Numbered from the stretch's first letter, positions 1 to 7,172 are shown. The stretch is DNA of 8,473 nt from Flavobacteriaceae bacterium (GCA_030625995.1 DAOUPU010000099.1:1-8473), one strand, 5' to 3'. The notes: generated by a model not told the origin, from the letters alone. Numbers and translations: made by a program.

Positions 1-2
1 AT

Positions 3-107
3 CGAGTGGTAAAAGCAGAATCAGATTTTTTACGAGCTAAATATGATTTTATATTTAAAGTAAAATTACTCGAATTTTACTATGGGATTCCCGTTACAAT
101 TCAATAG
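3..107 (+). CDS. TolC-family outer membrane efflux protein, C-terminal fragment
   Basis: Only the last 34 codons are in the window; the gene begins upstream and ends at TAG 105-107. The translated tail contains AKYDFIFKVKLLEFYYGIPV, which is very like the end of TolC-family outer membrane factors of Flavobacteriia, where a final helix (A-K-Y/F-D-x-I-F-K-x-K-L-L-E-F-Y) is followed by a short Gly-containing end. By family knowledge such proteins form the trimeric outer membrane channel of tripartite efflux or type I export systems, together with a periplasmic adaptor and an inner membrane pump. None of those partners is visible here. tsaB starts 27 bases downstream on the same strand, so co-transcription is possible. 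The call rests on a short stretch and needs the upstream sequence to confirm. Confidence 0.65.
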   Translation, partial: RVVKAESDFLRAKYDFIFKVKLLEFYYGIPVTIQ

Positions 108-134
108 ATTTAAATAAAATACAATAATTTACTT

Positions 135-815
135 TTGGCAACTATTCTAAATATAGAAACCGCTACCAAGAATTGCTCGGTTAGTCTGGCAGTGGATGAT
201 GAAATGTTGGTTTTGATTGAATTGAATGAAGGGCAATTTTCTCATGCCGAGAAACTACATTCCATTATTTTAGAAGTCCTTAAGAAATCGCTTAAGGAAA
301 TGGACGATATTGATGCTATTGCTATAAGTAGCGGACCAGGGTCGTACACGGGTTTGAGAATAGGTGTTTCCGCTGCTAAAGGACTATGCTTTTCTTTGGA
401 TAAACCATTAATTGCGATTCCTACATTATCTTCTTTGGCAAATGCAATTATTGTTGAGAAGGGAGACTTGATCGTTCCACTTTTGGATGCACGCAGAATG
501 GAAGTGTATAGCGCAGTTTTCAATTCTGAAAGAAAACAAATAAGAGACACGCAAGCACAAATAATTGATGAAAATTCGTTTTCAGAATATTTAGAAAAAG
601 GGAAAGTATATTTTTTAGGAGATGGAGCTCTAAAATGCAAAGAATTTATTCATCATGATAGCGCTATTTTTTTGGAAGGATATTTTCCGTCAGCAAAAGA
701 AATGGTGGAATTGTCGTATAAAAAATTTGTGAATAGAGACTTTGAAGATATTGCTTATTTTGAACCCTATTATTTAAAAGATTTTATAGCCATAAAACCT
801 AAGAAATTGTTTTAA
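135..815 (+). CDS. tsaB: tRNA threonylcarbamoyladenosine biosynthesis protein TsaB
   Basis: TsaB is the actin/HSP70-fold partner of TsaD. With TsaE, the TsaB-TsaD complex transfers threonylcarbamoyl from the TsaC product to A37 of ANN-decoding tRNAs, making t6A in the cytoplasm. The 226-residue product has the usual TsaB length. It opens with ILNIETATKNCSVSLA (phosphate-1-like strand of the ASKHA fold) and carries the diagnostic SGPGSYTGLRIG at about residues 66-77 and LLDARRMEVYSAVF at about 116-129. The start is a TTG. The reading frame is closed by TAA at 111-113, no ATG or GTG lies between, and the conserved strand begins at residue 4, so no downstream Met (the first is residue 24) can serve. 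The TTG lies inside TACTTTTG (130-137), a match to the Bacteroidota -7 box. The upstream TolC fragment ends 27 bases before; the next gene is convergent. No clear terminator follows. Confidence 0.95.
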   Translation: MATILNIETATKNCSVSLAVDDEMLVLIELNEGQFSHAEKLHSIILEVLKKSLKEMDDIDAIAISSGPGSYTGLRIGVSAAKGLCFSLDKPLIAIPTLSSLANAIIVEKGDLIVPLLDARRMEVYSAVFNSERKQIRDTQAQIIDENSFSEYLEKGKVYFLGDGALKCKEFIHHDSAIFLEGYFPSAKEMVELSYKKFVNRDFEDIAYFEPYYLKDFIAIKPKKLF

Positions 816-914
816 TAATGAATCCTGGCATTGAGCAAATATTTTGGACCGTCCTCAGATTTTAGATTTAATTTTTATGATTATTCTTAGATCAAGAAAG
901 TTAATGATATAAAC

Positions 915-1277
915 CTATGAATTTAATAGTGTAATTATAAGTGCAAGAATAGCCGGAAGGGCCTGTACAACAAAAAGCTTTGATTTCTTAGTTGAATAAG
1001 CACCATAAATCCCTGCAATTACCACACAACTTAAGAAGAAGATTGCAATCTGAGTACCATAGTTTTTGTCAAGAATAGCCCAAATTAGGCCTGCGGCTAG
1101 GAACCCATTGTATAGTCCTTGATTGGCAGCCAAAACCTTAGAATTTTCTGCTGCTTCTTTTGTGTTTCCAAATATCATTAATCCTTTGGGTTTCGTCCAT
1201 AGGAACATTTCAAGAATCATAAAATAGATATGCTCAAAAGCAACCAAGGTGATTAAAAATATTTGTAGAAATTTCAT
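915..1277 (-). CDS. DUF1304 family small membrane protein
   Basis: A 120-residue, very hydrophobic protein with about four membrane segments (roughly residues 4-24, 52-69, 75-92 and 100-118). It matches the DUF1304 family in length and hallmarks: an N-terminal FEHIYFMILEMFLW segment and the ANQGLYNGFLAAGLIW motif at about residues 51-66. The biochemical role of DUF1304 proteins is unknown to me; I assign only an inner-membrane location. The ATG at 1277 is 2 bases beyond the stop codon of the upstream DUF255 gene on the same strand, so the two are almost certainly one transcript with coupled translation. It ends at TAG 915-917 and faces tsaB tail to tail. I found no convincing intrinsic terminator in the roughly 100 bases between them. 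Confidence 0.88.
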   Translation of the reverse strand: MKFLQIFLITLVAFEHIYFMILEMFLWTKPKGLMIFGNTKEAAENSKVLAANQGLYNGFLAAGLIWAILDKNYGTQIAIFFLSCVVIAGIYGAYSTKKSKLFVVQALPAILALIITLLNS

Positions 1278-1279
1278 TT

Positions 1280-3400
1280 TTAAAATTTTATATTTATTTG
1301 TTTTAAAGCCTGTTCCGTTTCATTAACAGGTAATTTACATGCACCATCTACACAAACATAAATAGTAGTTTCGTTCTCAGAGTATTTGTATTCCAATAAT
1401 GGTAAGTCACTATCTTTTGTACTTCCAACAATCAATTTATTTGGTATATAAACTTTGTTAATTTCTTTTACTATTTCGACAGCTTCACTTCCCGATACGG
1501 CGATCTCATAGAAATCTCCTAAATAATTGTTGTATAGGATCAACCAATTAGATGCACCACCACCATATTTAATGGCATTCGCTTTTACATTATTCAACAT
1601 TGCCGACGCGTTCGAGCTATAATTTTTATTGTTGAAATAATGACCTAATTTAAATAAATTTCTTGCCATAATAGAATTGGAAGAGGGAATTACGTTGTCA
1701 TCGATTTCTATTTTCCTTGTAATTAAATCCTGTTCCTTATCAGAAGTGAAAAAGAACATCTTATTTTGTTCATCGTAAAAATGATCGAATGTATAATCGG
1801 TTAATTGCTTAGAAGTGCGCAACCAGCTCTCGTCTAAAGTCACTTCGTATAAATTAATAAAAGCATCAATTACTGTTGCGTAATCCTCTAAATAAGCTTC
1901 AATATTACTCTTGTTATTTTTGTAGTTCCTAAATAGTCCCCCATCTTCTTTAAATTGATGGTTTATAATAAAGTGAGCATTTTTTAATGCCATTTTTAAG
2001 TATCTATCTTCGTTAAAAACGCTATACGCCTTGACATAGGCTTTTAGCATTAACGCGTTCCATGAGGTCAGTGTTTTATCGTCCAATCTAGGCCTATTCC
2101 TTTTTTCTCTCTCCTTCAATAAAATTATTCTCCATTCCTCCACTTTTTTATCTAATTCATTTATGGGAATGTCATTTTTTATGGAAAAGTCCTGCTTGGA
2201 TATTTTTCTGATCAAATGGTATTTATCATTTTCCCATTTCCCATAGGAATTTATATTGTAATATTTTGAAAATAAATCAAAATCATCACCTAGGACAGCT
2301 TGGAGTTCTTCTTTGGTCCACACATAATAAACACCCTCTTCTAATTCATCATCTTCGGTAAGGCTATCTGCGTCCAGGGATGAATAAAAGGCACCGATTT
2401 CATTATAAAGTTCACGTTCAATAAACTTGGTAGTTTCAACTACCACCTCCTTATACAATGGGTTTTTTGTAACTAAATAAGCATTGGAATACAGATCTAC
2501 CAACTGTGCATTATCATACAGCATTTTTTCAAAGTGCGGAATATGCCAATGATCATCAACTGAATACCGTGCGAATCCTCCCCCAACTTGGTCAAAAATT
2601 CCACCGTAAGCCATTTGTGTTAAGGAAGTATTTACATAATCTATAAGTTTGGTATTGTTGGTTTGCACACCATAACGTAACAGGAATTGCAAATTATTAG
2701 GCATTGGAAATTTCGGAGCACCGGCTCTACCTCCATTTTTTAGATCTATTATGGATTGCCAATTTATAATTGCACTATCCAATTCAGTTTTAGTAAATCT
2801 AGCCTCCTCTTTGTTAAGCGGAATAATATCTGATTGTTTTATACCCTCGGTTAATTTTGTGGCATAATTTTCTATCTTCTTTGGATCATTCTTATATAAT
2901 TCGATGATCTGTACAAGTGCCTTCATCCAATTTTCTTTAGGAAAATATGTACCTCCCCATACGGGTCTTCCATCTGGTAAAGCGATACAGTTTAGTGGCC
3001 ATCCTCCTCTACCGGTCATCAGTTGCACGGCATTCATATAAATTTGATCCACGTCCGGACGCTCCTCACGATCTACTTTTACATTGATAAAGTTTTCGTT
3101 CATTATAGCTGCTACAGTGGAATCCTCAAAACTCTCATGCTCCATTACATGACACCAATGGCAGGCAGAATATCCAATGGAAATTAATAATAATTTATTT
3201 TCTTTTTTGGCAAGATCTAAGGTTTCTTTATTCCATCCATGCCAGTTTACAGGGTTATGTGCATGTTGTAAAAGGTAGGGACTTGTTTCATTGATTAGGT
3301 CATTTGTATATTTGAACTCTTTAGACATATTTTCTTTTGTTTGACTGTGGCAGCTAAATATTATTGGTATTAGAATTAATAGTATAAAGAATCGACGCAT
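1280..3400 (-). CDS. Thioredoxin-domain (DUF255/SSP411, YyaL-type) putative lipoprotein
   Basis: Member of the SSP411/YyaL family (thioredoxin-like DUF255 domain followed by a six-hairpin glycosidase-like helical barrel); cellular function is not established. From ATG 3400 it has 706 residues. Residues 1-17 form a lipoprotein signal (MRRFF, hydrophobic stretch, IIFSC with Cys17). The family signature follows: NETSPYLLQHAHNPVNW at about 37-53, then the redox-like CHWC at 80-83 and DREERPDVDQIY at 110-121, then GRGGWPLN. The C-terminal two thirds contain barrel motifs such as FDQVGGGFARYSVDDHWHIPHFEKMLYDN. A longer frame begins at TTG 3413-3415, but that TTG is the end of TATATTTG, a -7 promoter box, so transcripts should begin after it and I prefer ATG 3400. 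The residues after Cys17 (HSQTKEN) lack the acidic/Gly run of Bacteroidota surface-export signals, which suggests a periplasm-facing lipoprotein. The DUF1304 gene follows after 2 bases. Confidence 0.9.
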   Translation of the reverse strand: MRRFFILLILIPIIFSCHSQTKENMSKEFKYTNDLINETSPYLLQHAHNPVNWHGWNKETLDLAKKENKLLLISIGYSACHWCHVMEHESFEDSTVAAIMNENFINVKVDREERPDVDQIYMNAVQLMTGRGGWPLNCIALPDGRPVWGGTYFPKENWMKALVQIIELYKNDPKKIENYATKLTEGIKQSDIIPLNKEEARFTKTELDSAIINWQSIIDLKNGGRAGAPKFPMPNNLQFLLRYGVQTNNTKLIDYVNTSLTQMAYGGIFDQVGGGFARYSVDDHWHIPHFEKMLYDNAQLVDLYSNAYLVTKNPLYKEVVVETTKFIERELYNEIGAFYSSLDADSLTEDDELEEGVYYVWTKEELQAVLGDDFDLFSKYYNINSYGKWENDKYHLIRKISKQDFSIKNDIPINELDKKVEEWRIILLKEREKRNRPRLDDKTLTSWNALMLKAYVKAYSVFNEDRYLKMALKNAHFIINHQFKEDGGLFRNYKNNKSNIEAYLEDYATVIDAFINLYEVTLDESWLRTSKQLTDYTFDHFYDEQNKMFFFTSDKEQDLITRKIEIDDNVIPSSNSIMARNLFKLGHYFNNKNYSSNASAMLNNVKANAIKYGGGASNWLILYNNYLGDFYEIAVSGSEAVEIVKEINKVYIPNKLIVGSTKDSDLPLLEYKYSENETTIYVCVDGACKLPVNETEQALKQINIKF

Positions 3401-3412
3401 ACATTTTTTTAT

Positions 3413-3420
3413 CAAATATA
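3413..3420 (-). promoter_or_regulatory. Putative promoter (-7 box TATATTTG) of the DUF255-DUF1304 unit
   Basis: On the minus strand this reads TATATTTG, an exact match to the Bacteroidota -7 element TAnnTTTG. A weak -33 candidate, TTTA, lies 18 bases upstream (3439-3442), within the loop of the preceding porin terminator. Initiation about 7 bases downstream would give a very short leader before ATG 3400. It implies the DUF255 gene is transcribed independently of the porin. Confidence 0.55.
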
Positions 3421-3424
3421 ATAC

Positions 3425-3450
3425 AAAAAAGGCCTGGATAAATTCAGACC
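3425..3450 (-). terminator. Intrinsic terminator of the porin gene
   Basis: Read on the minus strand, GGTCTG pairs with CAGGCC (six pairs, one G-T) around an 8-base loop, followed immediately by TTTTTT. It lies about 44 bases after the porin stop codon and just before the promoter of the next gene on the same strand, separating the two transcription units. Confidence 0.75.
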
Positions 3451-3458
3451 CCGTATTA

Positions 3459-3489
3459 TTTGAGACTATTAATAAATGAGATACTTTTG
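3459..3489 (+). promoter_or_regulatory. Consensus-like orphan promoter pointing antisense into the porin gene
   Basis: The plus strand has TTTG at 3459-3462, exactly 19 bases, then TACTTTTG at 3482-3489. This is a full match to the Bacteroidota promoter consensus TTTG-N19-TAnnTTTG. No plus-strand gene follows; transcription would start near 3496 and run antisense through the 3' end of the porin gene. It may be a real antisense promoter, a relic, or a chance match in A/T-rich DNA. Confidence 0.4.
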
Positions 3490-3493
3490 CAAT

Positions 3494-4732
3494 CTAAAAA
3501 TCTATTTGGAATCTTACTTCAAAAATATTGAGATTTCCTGCACCCGGAAAGTGAGTCCAAACTTGATTCAGCATAATTCTCGTTGCGGGGTTGAGATACC
3601 AATTTAACCCTAAAGTAATATCCTCTTGCTCTCCGCCGCTAATACTCCCACTGTTTAGATCCGTATTCGTATACCGCAAAGCAACTTCCCAAGCTCCAAT
3701 TCCTTTAGAACCATTAAATACATTATTTTTTGGCTTTAGCCTACCAAAAGTACTATAGGAATTTGTAAATGGTCGATGTTCTTTGGTAAGAAAATAACTT
3801 ACTTGGGCATAGTAGTTTTTAAAATTGAAAGTTTCAGAGGAGATATCTGTTTTTTGTTCGACAGCCGAATTTAAATATTCACCTTGAACCGTAAAAGGAC
3901 CATTAGAATAGGCCGCTTCCAAATTAATGATCTGAACGGTCTGAACTCCTGGTATATTTCCGGTTGTAATATATTTTCTACTTAAATGAGATTTAGGCCT
4001 TACGGATATGTCATATTCCTCTCTGTCAGGTTTTCTATAGCTATAGGAGGCGCCAATATGAAGCAATTGTTCTTTCTCTACATTGTTAATGGCCAAGGTT
4101 GTAATTCTTGAAGTCCAGGCAATGTCGTGATCAGCTCCTTTGTCGTTGCCGAAATCATCTGAATTTCTGAAAATCCCGGTTTGTACAGATAATTTATTAT
4201 TTAGAAAATCGTTCATTAGCAAAATACCATTATTTCTCTCGTTGGCAAAATCGGCTGGTATAGCACGTTCCAAAAAGGTTATATCTTTACTACTGGATAG
4301 AGCGTCGAATCTTAGAGGTTCTTTTATATGACCTACTCGAATTCTTCCTACAATAGGTATATTTTTTACACCGATATAAGCATCTTTTAATCGAGCTTCT
4401 CCACCGGCAAAATCAACGTTAAGTTTGAATTCGACATTTTGGTATATTGTTCCAGAAATAAAAAATCTCAACCTTCTAAACTCTGTGCCTGTTGTGCTTT
4501 CCAATGATCCATAAGAGGCATCTAGTTCTTCGTTTTGGTTGAAATAAGCATGATCGAGATGAATTCTTCCGCCAAATTTGAGTTTGAATTTTTTGTCTAA
4601 ACTTTCCACTTTAAAACCATTCTCCCATTTAAAACTAAATTGATTTTTCTCTGTTTCCTGAGACATTACGTACAAATTAGTAATTAAAAAGATCAAGAAA
4701 GTTAACCTTAATTTAAATTTCGTTCTCCTCAT
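3494..4732 (-). CDS. Phosphate-selective porin O/P family outer membrane protein
   Basis: A 412-residue outer membrane beta-barrel of the porin O/P family (OprO/OprP type), expected to form an anion/phosphate-permeable channel. It has an N-terminal signal peptide (MRRTKFKLRL, a hydrophobic stretch, cleavage near VMSQ-E). The body shows FKLKFGGRIHLDHAYF, FRRLRFFISGTIYQNVEFKL and the DAYIGVKNIP...IRVGHIKEPLRFD segment typical of the family. Alternating amphipathic strands continue to the C terminus, which ends in Phe (FQIDF), as barrel proteins do for BAM recognition. A longer frame starts at TTG 4757-4759, but that TTG is the end of the -7 box TAAATTTG, so ATG 4732 is chosen; this also leaves a normal signal peptide. 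It is divergent from the PiT phosphate permease, which supports phosphate as the likely substrate. Substrate selectivity is inferred, since family members in Bacteroidota are annotated broadly. Confidence 0.88.
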   Translation of the reverse strand: MRRTKFKLRLTFLIFLITNLYVMSQETEKNQFSFKWENGFKVESLDKKFKLKFGGRIHLDHAYFNQNEELDASYGSLESTTGTEFRRLRFFISGTIYQNVEFKLNVDFAGGEARLKDAYIGVKNIPIVGRIRVGHIKEPLRFDALSSSKDITFLERAIPADFANERNNGILLMNDFLNNKLSVQTGIFRNSDDFGNDKGADHDIAWTSRITTLAINNVEKEQLLHIGASYSYRKPDREEYDISVRPKSHLSRKYITTGNIPGVQTVQIINLEAAYSNGPFTVQGEYLNSAVEQKTDISSETFNFKNYYAQVSYFLTKEHRPFTNSYSTFGRLKPKNNVFNGSKGIGAWEVALRYTNTDLNSGSISGGEQEDITLGLNWYLNPATRIMLNQVWTHFPGAGNLNIFEVRFQIDF

Positions 4733-4756
4733 TATGTATATTTTATGAAAATCGAG

Positions 4757-4764
4757 CAAATTTA
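4757..4764 (-). promoter_or_regulatory. Porin promoter -7 box (TAAATTTG)
   Basis: The minus strand reads TAAATTTG, an exact TAnnTTTG match, 24 bases upstream of ATG 4732. No TTTG occurs at the -33 position. Instead a TTAACC-N5-TTAATA element ends 19 bases upstream, as expected for an activator-dependent promoter. Confidence 0.6.
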
Positions 4765-4783
4765 TGCATTTGTATTAATTAGC

Positions 4784-4800
4784 TATTAAGATAAGGTTAA
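4784..4800 (-). promoter_or_regulatory. Putative Pho box of the porin promoter
   Basis: On the minus strand TTAACC (4800-4795), five bases, then TTAATA (4789-4784): two six-base repeats in direct orientation with an 11-base period. It is separated by 19 bases from the porin -7 box and takes the place of the -33 element. The half-sites fit the TT(A/C/T)A(C/T)A-N5 type known for PhoP of Bacillus in five and six of six positions. Which regulator binds in this organism is unknown. Confidence 0.45.
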
Positions 4801-4825
4801 ATATCTTGTATAATCAAGTGAAATT

Positions 4826-4844
4826 GTTAACACTAAGTTAACAC
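4826..4844 (+). promoter_or_regulatory. Putative Pho box of the PiT promoter
   Basis: GTTAACAC occurs twice in direct orientation (4826-4833 and 4837-4844) with a period of 11 bases, one helical turn. The core is TTAACA-CTAAG-TTAACA. It ends 19 bases before the PiT -7 box at 4864. The arrangement mirrors the divergent porin element at nearly identical spacing. The tandem-repeat geometry and core resemble Pho boxes bound by PhoB/PhoP-type response regulators; assignment is inference. Confidence 0.55.
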
Positions 4845-4863
4845 ACAAGGTTTTAATGTAAAG

Positions 4864-4871
4864 TAGTTTTG
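4864..4871 (+). promoter_or_regulatory. PiT permease promoter -7 box (TAGTTTTG)
   Basis: TAGTTTTG is an exact TAnnTTTG match, 33 bases upstream of ATG 4905. No good TTTG is found at -33; the tandem GTTAACAC repeats occupy that position. Initiation near 4878 would give a leader of roughly 27 bases. Confidence 0.6.
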
Positions 4872-4904
4872 CAGCGGTATATCTTAATATAAATATCAAA
4901 AGAC

Positions 4905-7169
4905 ATGGATAATATTTACTTGCTTATGTTAATTGCGTTGGTAGCATTAGCTTTAATCGATTTAGTCGTTGGTGTTAGTAATGATGCTGTTAATTTTTTG
5001 AATTCGGCTATTGGCTCAAAAGTGGTTTCCATGAGAACCATTTTAATCGTTGCCAGTTTTGGTATAGCGATTGGAGCAATTTTTTCCAGTGGCATGATGG
5101 AGGTTGCAAGAAAGGGTATTTTTAATCCGGGCGAGTTTTATTTTAATGAGATCATGATAATATTCATGGCTGTTATGGTAACTGACATCCTCCTTCTCGA
5201 TTTTTTCAATACTTTAGGAATGCCAACATCAACAACAGTTTCCATAGTTTTTGAATTGTTGGGAGCAGCTGTCGCTGTGGCTTTGATAAAAATAGCGTCT
5301 TCTGATACCAAAACTATATCTGATTTATCGCAATATATTAATTCTGAAAAGGCCGTTACAATTATACTGGGTATTCTATTATCGGTTGTGTTTGCTTTTT
5401 CTATTGGCGCGATCGTTCAATATATTTCTCGATTATTTATGACATTTAATTTCGAACAAAAGCCCAGGATTTATGGGGCAATTTTTGGAGGAATAGCTTT
5501 AACGGCAATTACCTATTTTATTTTTATGAAAGGATTGAAAGGAACTGATTATTACAGTAATTTAAAAGAGTTTCTTGAGGGGAATGAGATAGTGATAATA
5601 GCATTTTTCTTTGCAATATGGACAGTATTGGCTTATATGTTAACTCAGGTATTTAAAATTAATTTATATAAAATTATTATTTCTGTTGGTACTTTTGCTT
5701 TGGCACTTGCTTTTGCAGGAAATGATCTGGTGAATTTTATAGGCGTACCAATGGCAGCATGGAATTCGTATGAAGCATGGAGTGTTTCAGGTATACCTGC
5801 TAATGAATTTAGCATGGAAGTTTTAGCTGGCAAGGTTCCTACACCAACATTATATTTATTTATTGCGGGAGTGATCATGGTACTCACCCTTTGGTTTTCA
5901 TCCAAAGCTCGTAAAGTTGCAGCAACTGAAGTAAATTTAGCACGTCAGGATGAAGGTCACGAACGTTTTCAGCCGAATACTTTATCAAGATTAATTGTAA
6001 GATCATCTGTTGGAATTTCCAGTGCTGTAGATTTTGTATTACCTAAATCGGCAACTGATTGGATAGAAAGAAAATTTGTAAAACCAACTATAAAATTACC
6101 ACAAAAGAAAACTTTTGAAGTGCCGGCCTTTGACGCAATACGAGCTACTACTAATTTAATGGTGGCAGGTATATTGATTTCGATTGCAACATCCTATAAA
6201 TTACCTTTATCAACTACTTATGTAACTTTTATGGTTGCTATGGGTACTTCATTAGCGGACAGAGCATGGGATAGGGAAAGTGCAGTGTATAGAGTTGCGG
6301 GTGTGCTAAATGTAGTGGGGGGGTGGTTTTTTACTGCTATAATAGCTTTCATCACATCAGGAGTGTTTGCTTATCTTATCCATCTTGGAGGTATAACAGC
6401 TGTTGGACTAATATTGACCTTGGTATTTTTCTTGATAATACGAAATTTTATAAAACACAGAACTGAAGAAAAAGAAAAAACATCAAAGCGTATTATTAAA
6501 AGGGCTGAATTAGTAACTATCAATGGCGTGATCGAAGAAACATCGGATCATATTTCAGAAGTAATTCATCGTGTGAATAAATTGTATTCTAACGTAGTAA
6601 ACGATTTGTCAACGCATGATTTGAATAAGCTGAAAAAAACGGATAAACATGTTGGAAAATTAAATGCTGAAGTAGATAATTTAAAAGATGAAGCATTTTA
6701 TTTTATTAAATCTTTAGATGACACTTCGGTGGAGGCGAGCAGGTTTTATATCTTAATACTTGGATATTTACAAGATATATCGCAGTCGATCAGTTATATT
6801 TCAAAAGCAAGTTATAAGCATGTAAACAATAACCATAAAAATTTAAAGAAAGGTCAAATTAATGACTTGAGAGCTATAGATGATGAATTAGAGAAAATGC
6901 TTTTTGACATTACAAAGACTTTTGAAGTTAGAGACTTTGAAAAGTTAATTGAAATACTTTCTAAAAAACAGCATCTGTTTAATCATGTTTCTGAGTCAAT
7001 TGAAAAACAGATAAATCGTATTCGTACTGAAGAATCAAGTGCTAAGAACACTACTTTATATTTTGGAATCCTATTAGAAACTAAAGATCTCATATCTGCA
7101 ATTATGAATCTTTTAGAACTATATCAAGAGTTCCATTTAAACATGAAAAAGGCAAATATATCCGTCTAA
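4905..7169 (+). CDS. PiT-family inorganic phosphate permease with PhoU-like C-terminal domain
   Basis: An inner membrane low-affinity phosphate transporter of the PiT family (cation- or metal-phosphate symport). The 754 residues contain two inverted PiT repeats: GVSNDAVNFLNSAIGSK at about 23-39 with PTSTT at 107-111, and FAGNDLVNFIG at about 270-280 with PLSTT at about 434-438. The paired G-x-N-D and P-x-S-T-T motifs are the family's substrate-site signatures. There are about ten to twelve membrane segments, a cytoplasmic stretch at about 335-410 between repeat parts, and a last segment near 495-515. From about 525 to the end is a soluble, helical, charged region with a PhoU/DUF47-like look (RAELVTINGVIEETSDHISE, KSLDDTSVEASRFYILIL). 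This long form is usual for Bacteroidota PiT proteins; bacterial PiT proteins without the tail are about 400-500 residues. ATG 4905 fits the promoter and the first membrane helix. It is divergent from the porin and has its own terminator. Confidence 0.92.
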   Translation: MDNIYLLMLIALVALALIDLVVGVSNDAVNFLNSAIGSKVVSMRTILIVASFGIAIGAIFSSGMMEVARKGIFNPGEFYFNEIMIIFMAVMVTDILLLDFFNTLGMPTSTTVSIVFELLGAAVAVALIKIASSDTKTISDLSQYINSEKAVTIILGILLSVVFAFSIGAIVQYISRLFMTFNFEQKPRIYGAIFGGIALTAITYFIFMKGLKGTDYYSNLKEFLEGNEIVIIAFFFAIWTVLAYMLTQVFKINLYKIIISVGTFALALAFAGNDLVNFIGVPMAAWNSYEAWSVSGIPANEFSMEVLAGKVPTPTLYLFIAGVIMVLTLWFSSKARKVAATEVNLARQDEGHERFQPNTLSRLIVRSSVGISSAVDFVLPKSATDWIERKFVKPTIKLPQKKTFEVPAFDAIRATTNLMVAGILISIATSYKLPLSTTYVTFMVAMGTSLADRAWDRESAVYRVAGVLNVVGGWFFTAIIAFITSGVFAYLIHLGGITAVGLILTLVFFLIIRNFIKHRTEEKEKTSKRIIKRAELVTINGVIEETSDHISEVIHRVNKLYSNVVNDLSTHDLNKLKKTDKHVGKLNAEVDNLKDEAFYFIKSLDDTSVEASRFYILILGYLQDISQSISYISKASYKHVNNNHKNLKKGQINDLRAIDDELEKMLFDITKTFEVRDFEKLIEILSKKQHLFNHVSESIEKQINRIRTEESSAKNTTLYFGILLETKDLISAIMNLLELYQEFHLNMKKANISV

Positions 7170-7172
7170 CAT

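Noticed and set aside
242..640. 132-codon open frame on the minus strand
   Set aside because: Fully antisense to tsaB, no family resemblance, composition of a shadow frame.
818..865. 15-codon ORF (ATG overlapping the region just after the tsaB stop)
   Set aside because: Too short, no ribosome-binding or conservation evidence; likely chance.
816..914. Possible terminator between convergent tsaB and the DUF1304 gene
   Set aside because: I could find no stem of adequate length followed by a T tract on either strand.
4140..4331. 63-codon open frame on the plus strand within the porin gene
   Set aside because: Antisense to well-conserved porin sequence; no family features. The orphan promoter near 3459 is over 600 bases upstream and does not support it.
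4702..4718. Another TTAACC-N5-TTAAAT on the plus strand
   Set aside because: It lies inside the porin signal-peptide coding region, with no -7 box at the right distance. It shows that single degenerate copies of the motif can occur by chance in this A/T-rich DNA.
5645..5905. 86-codon open frame on the minus strand
   Set aside because: Antisense to the second PiT repeat (AGND motif); no recognisable domain.
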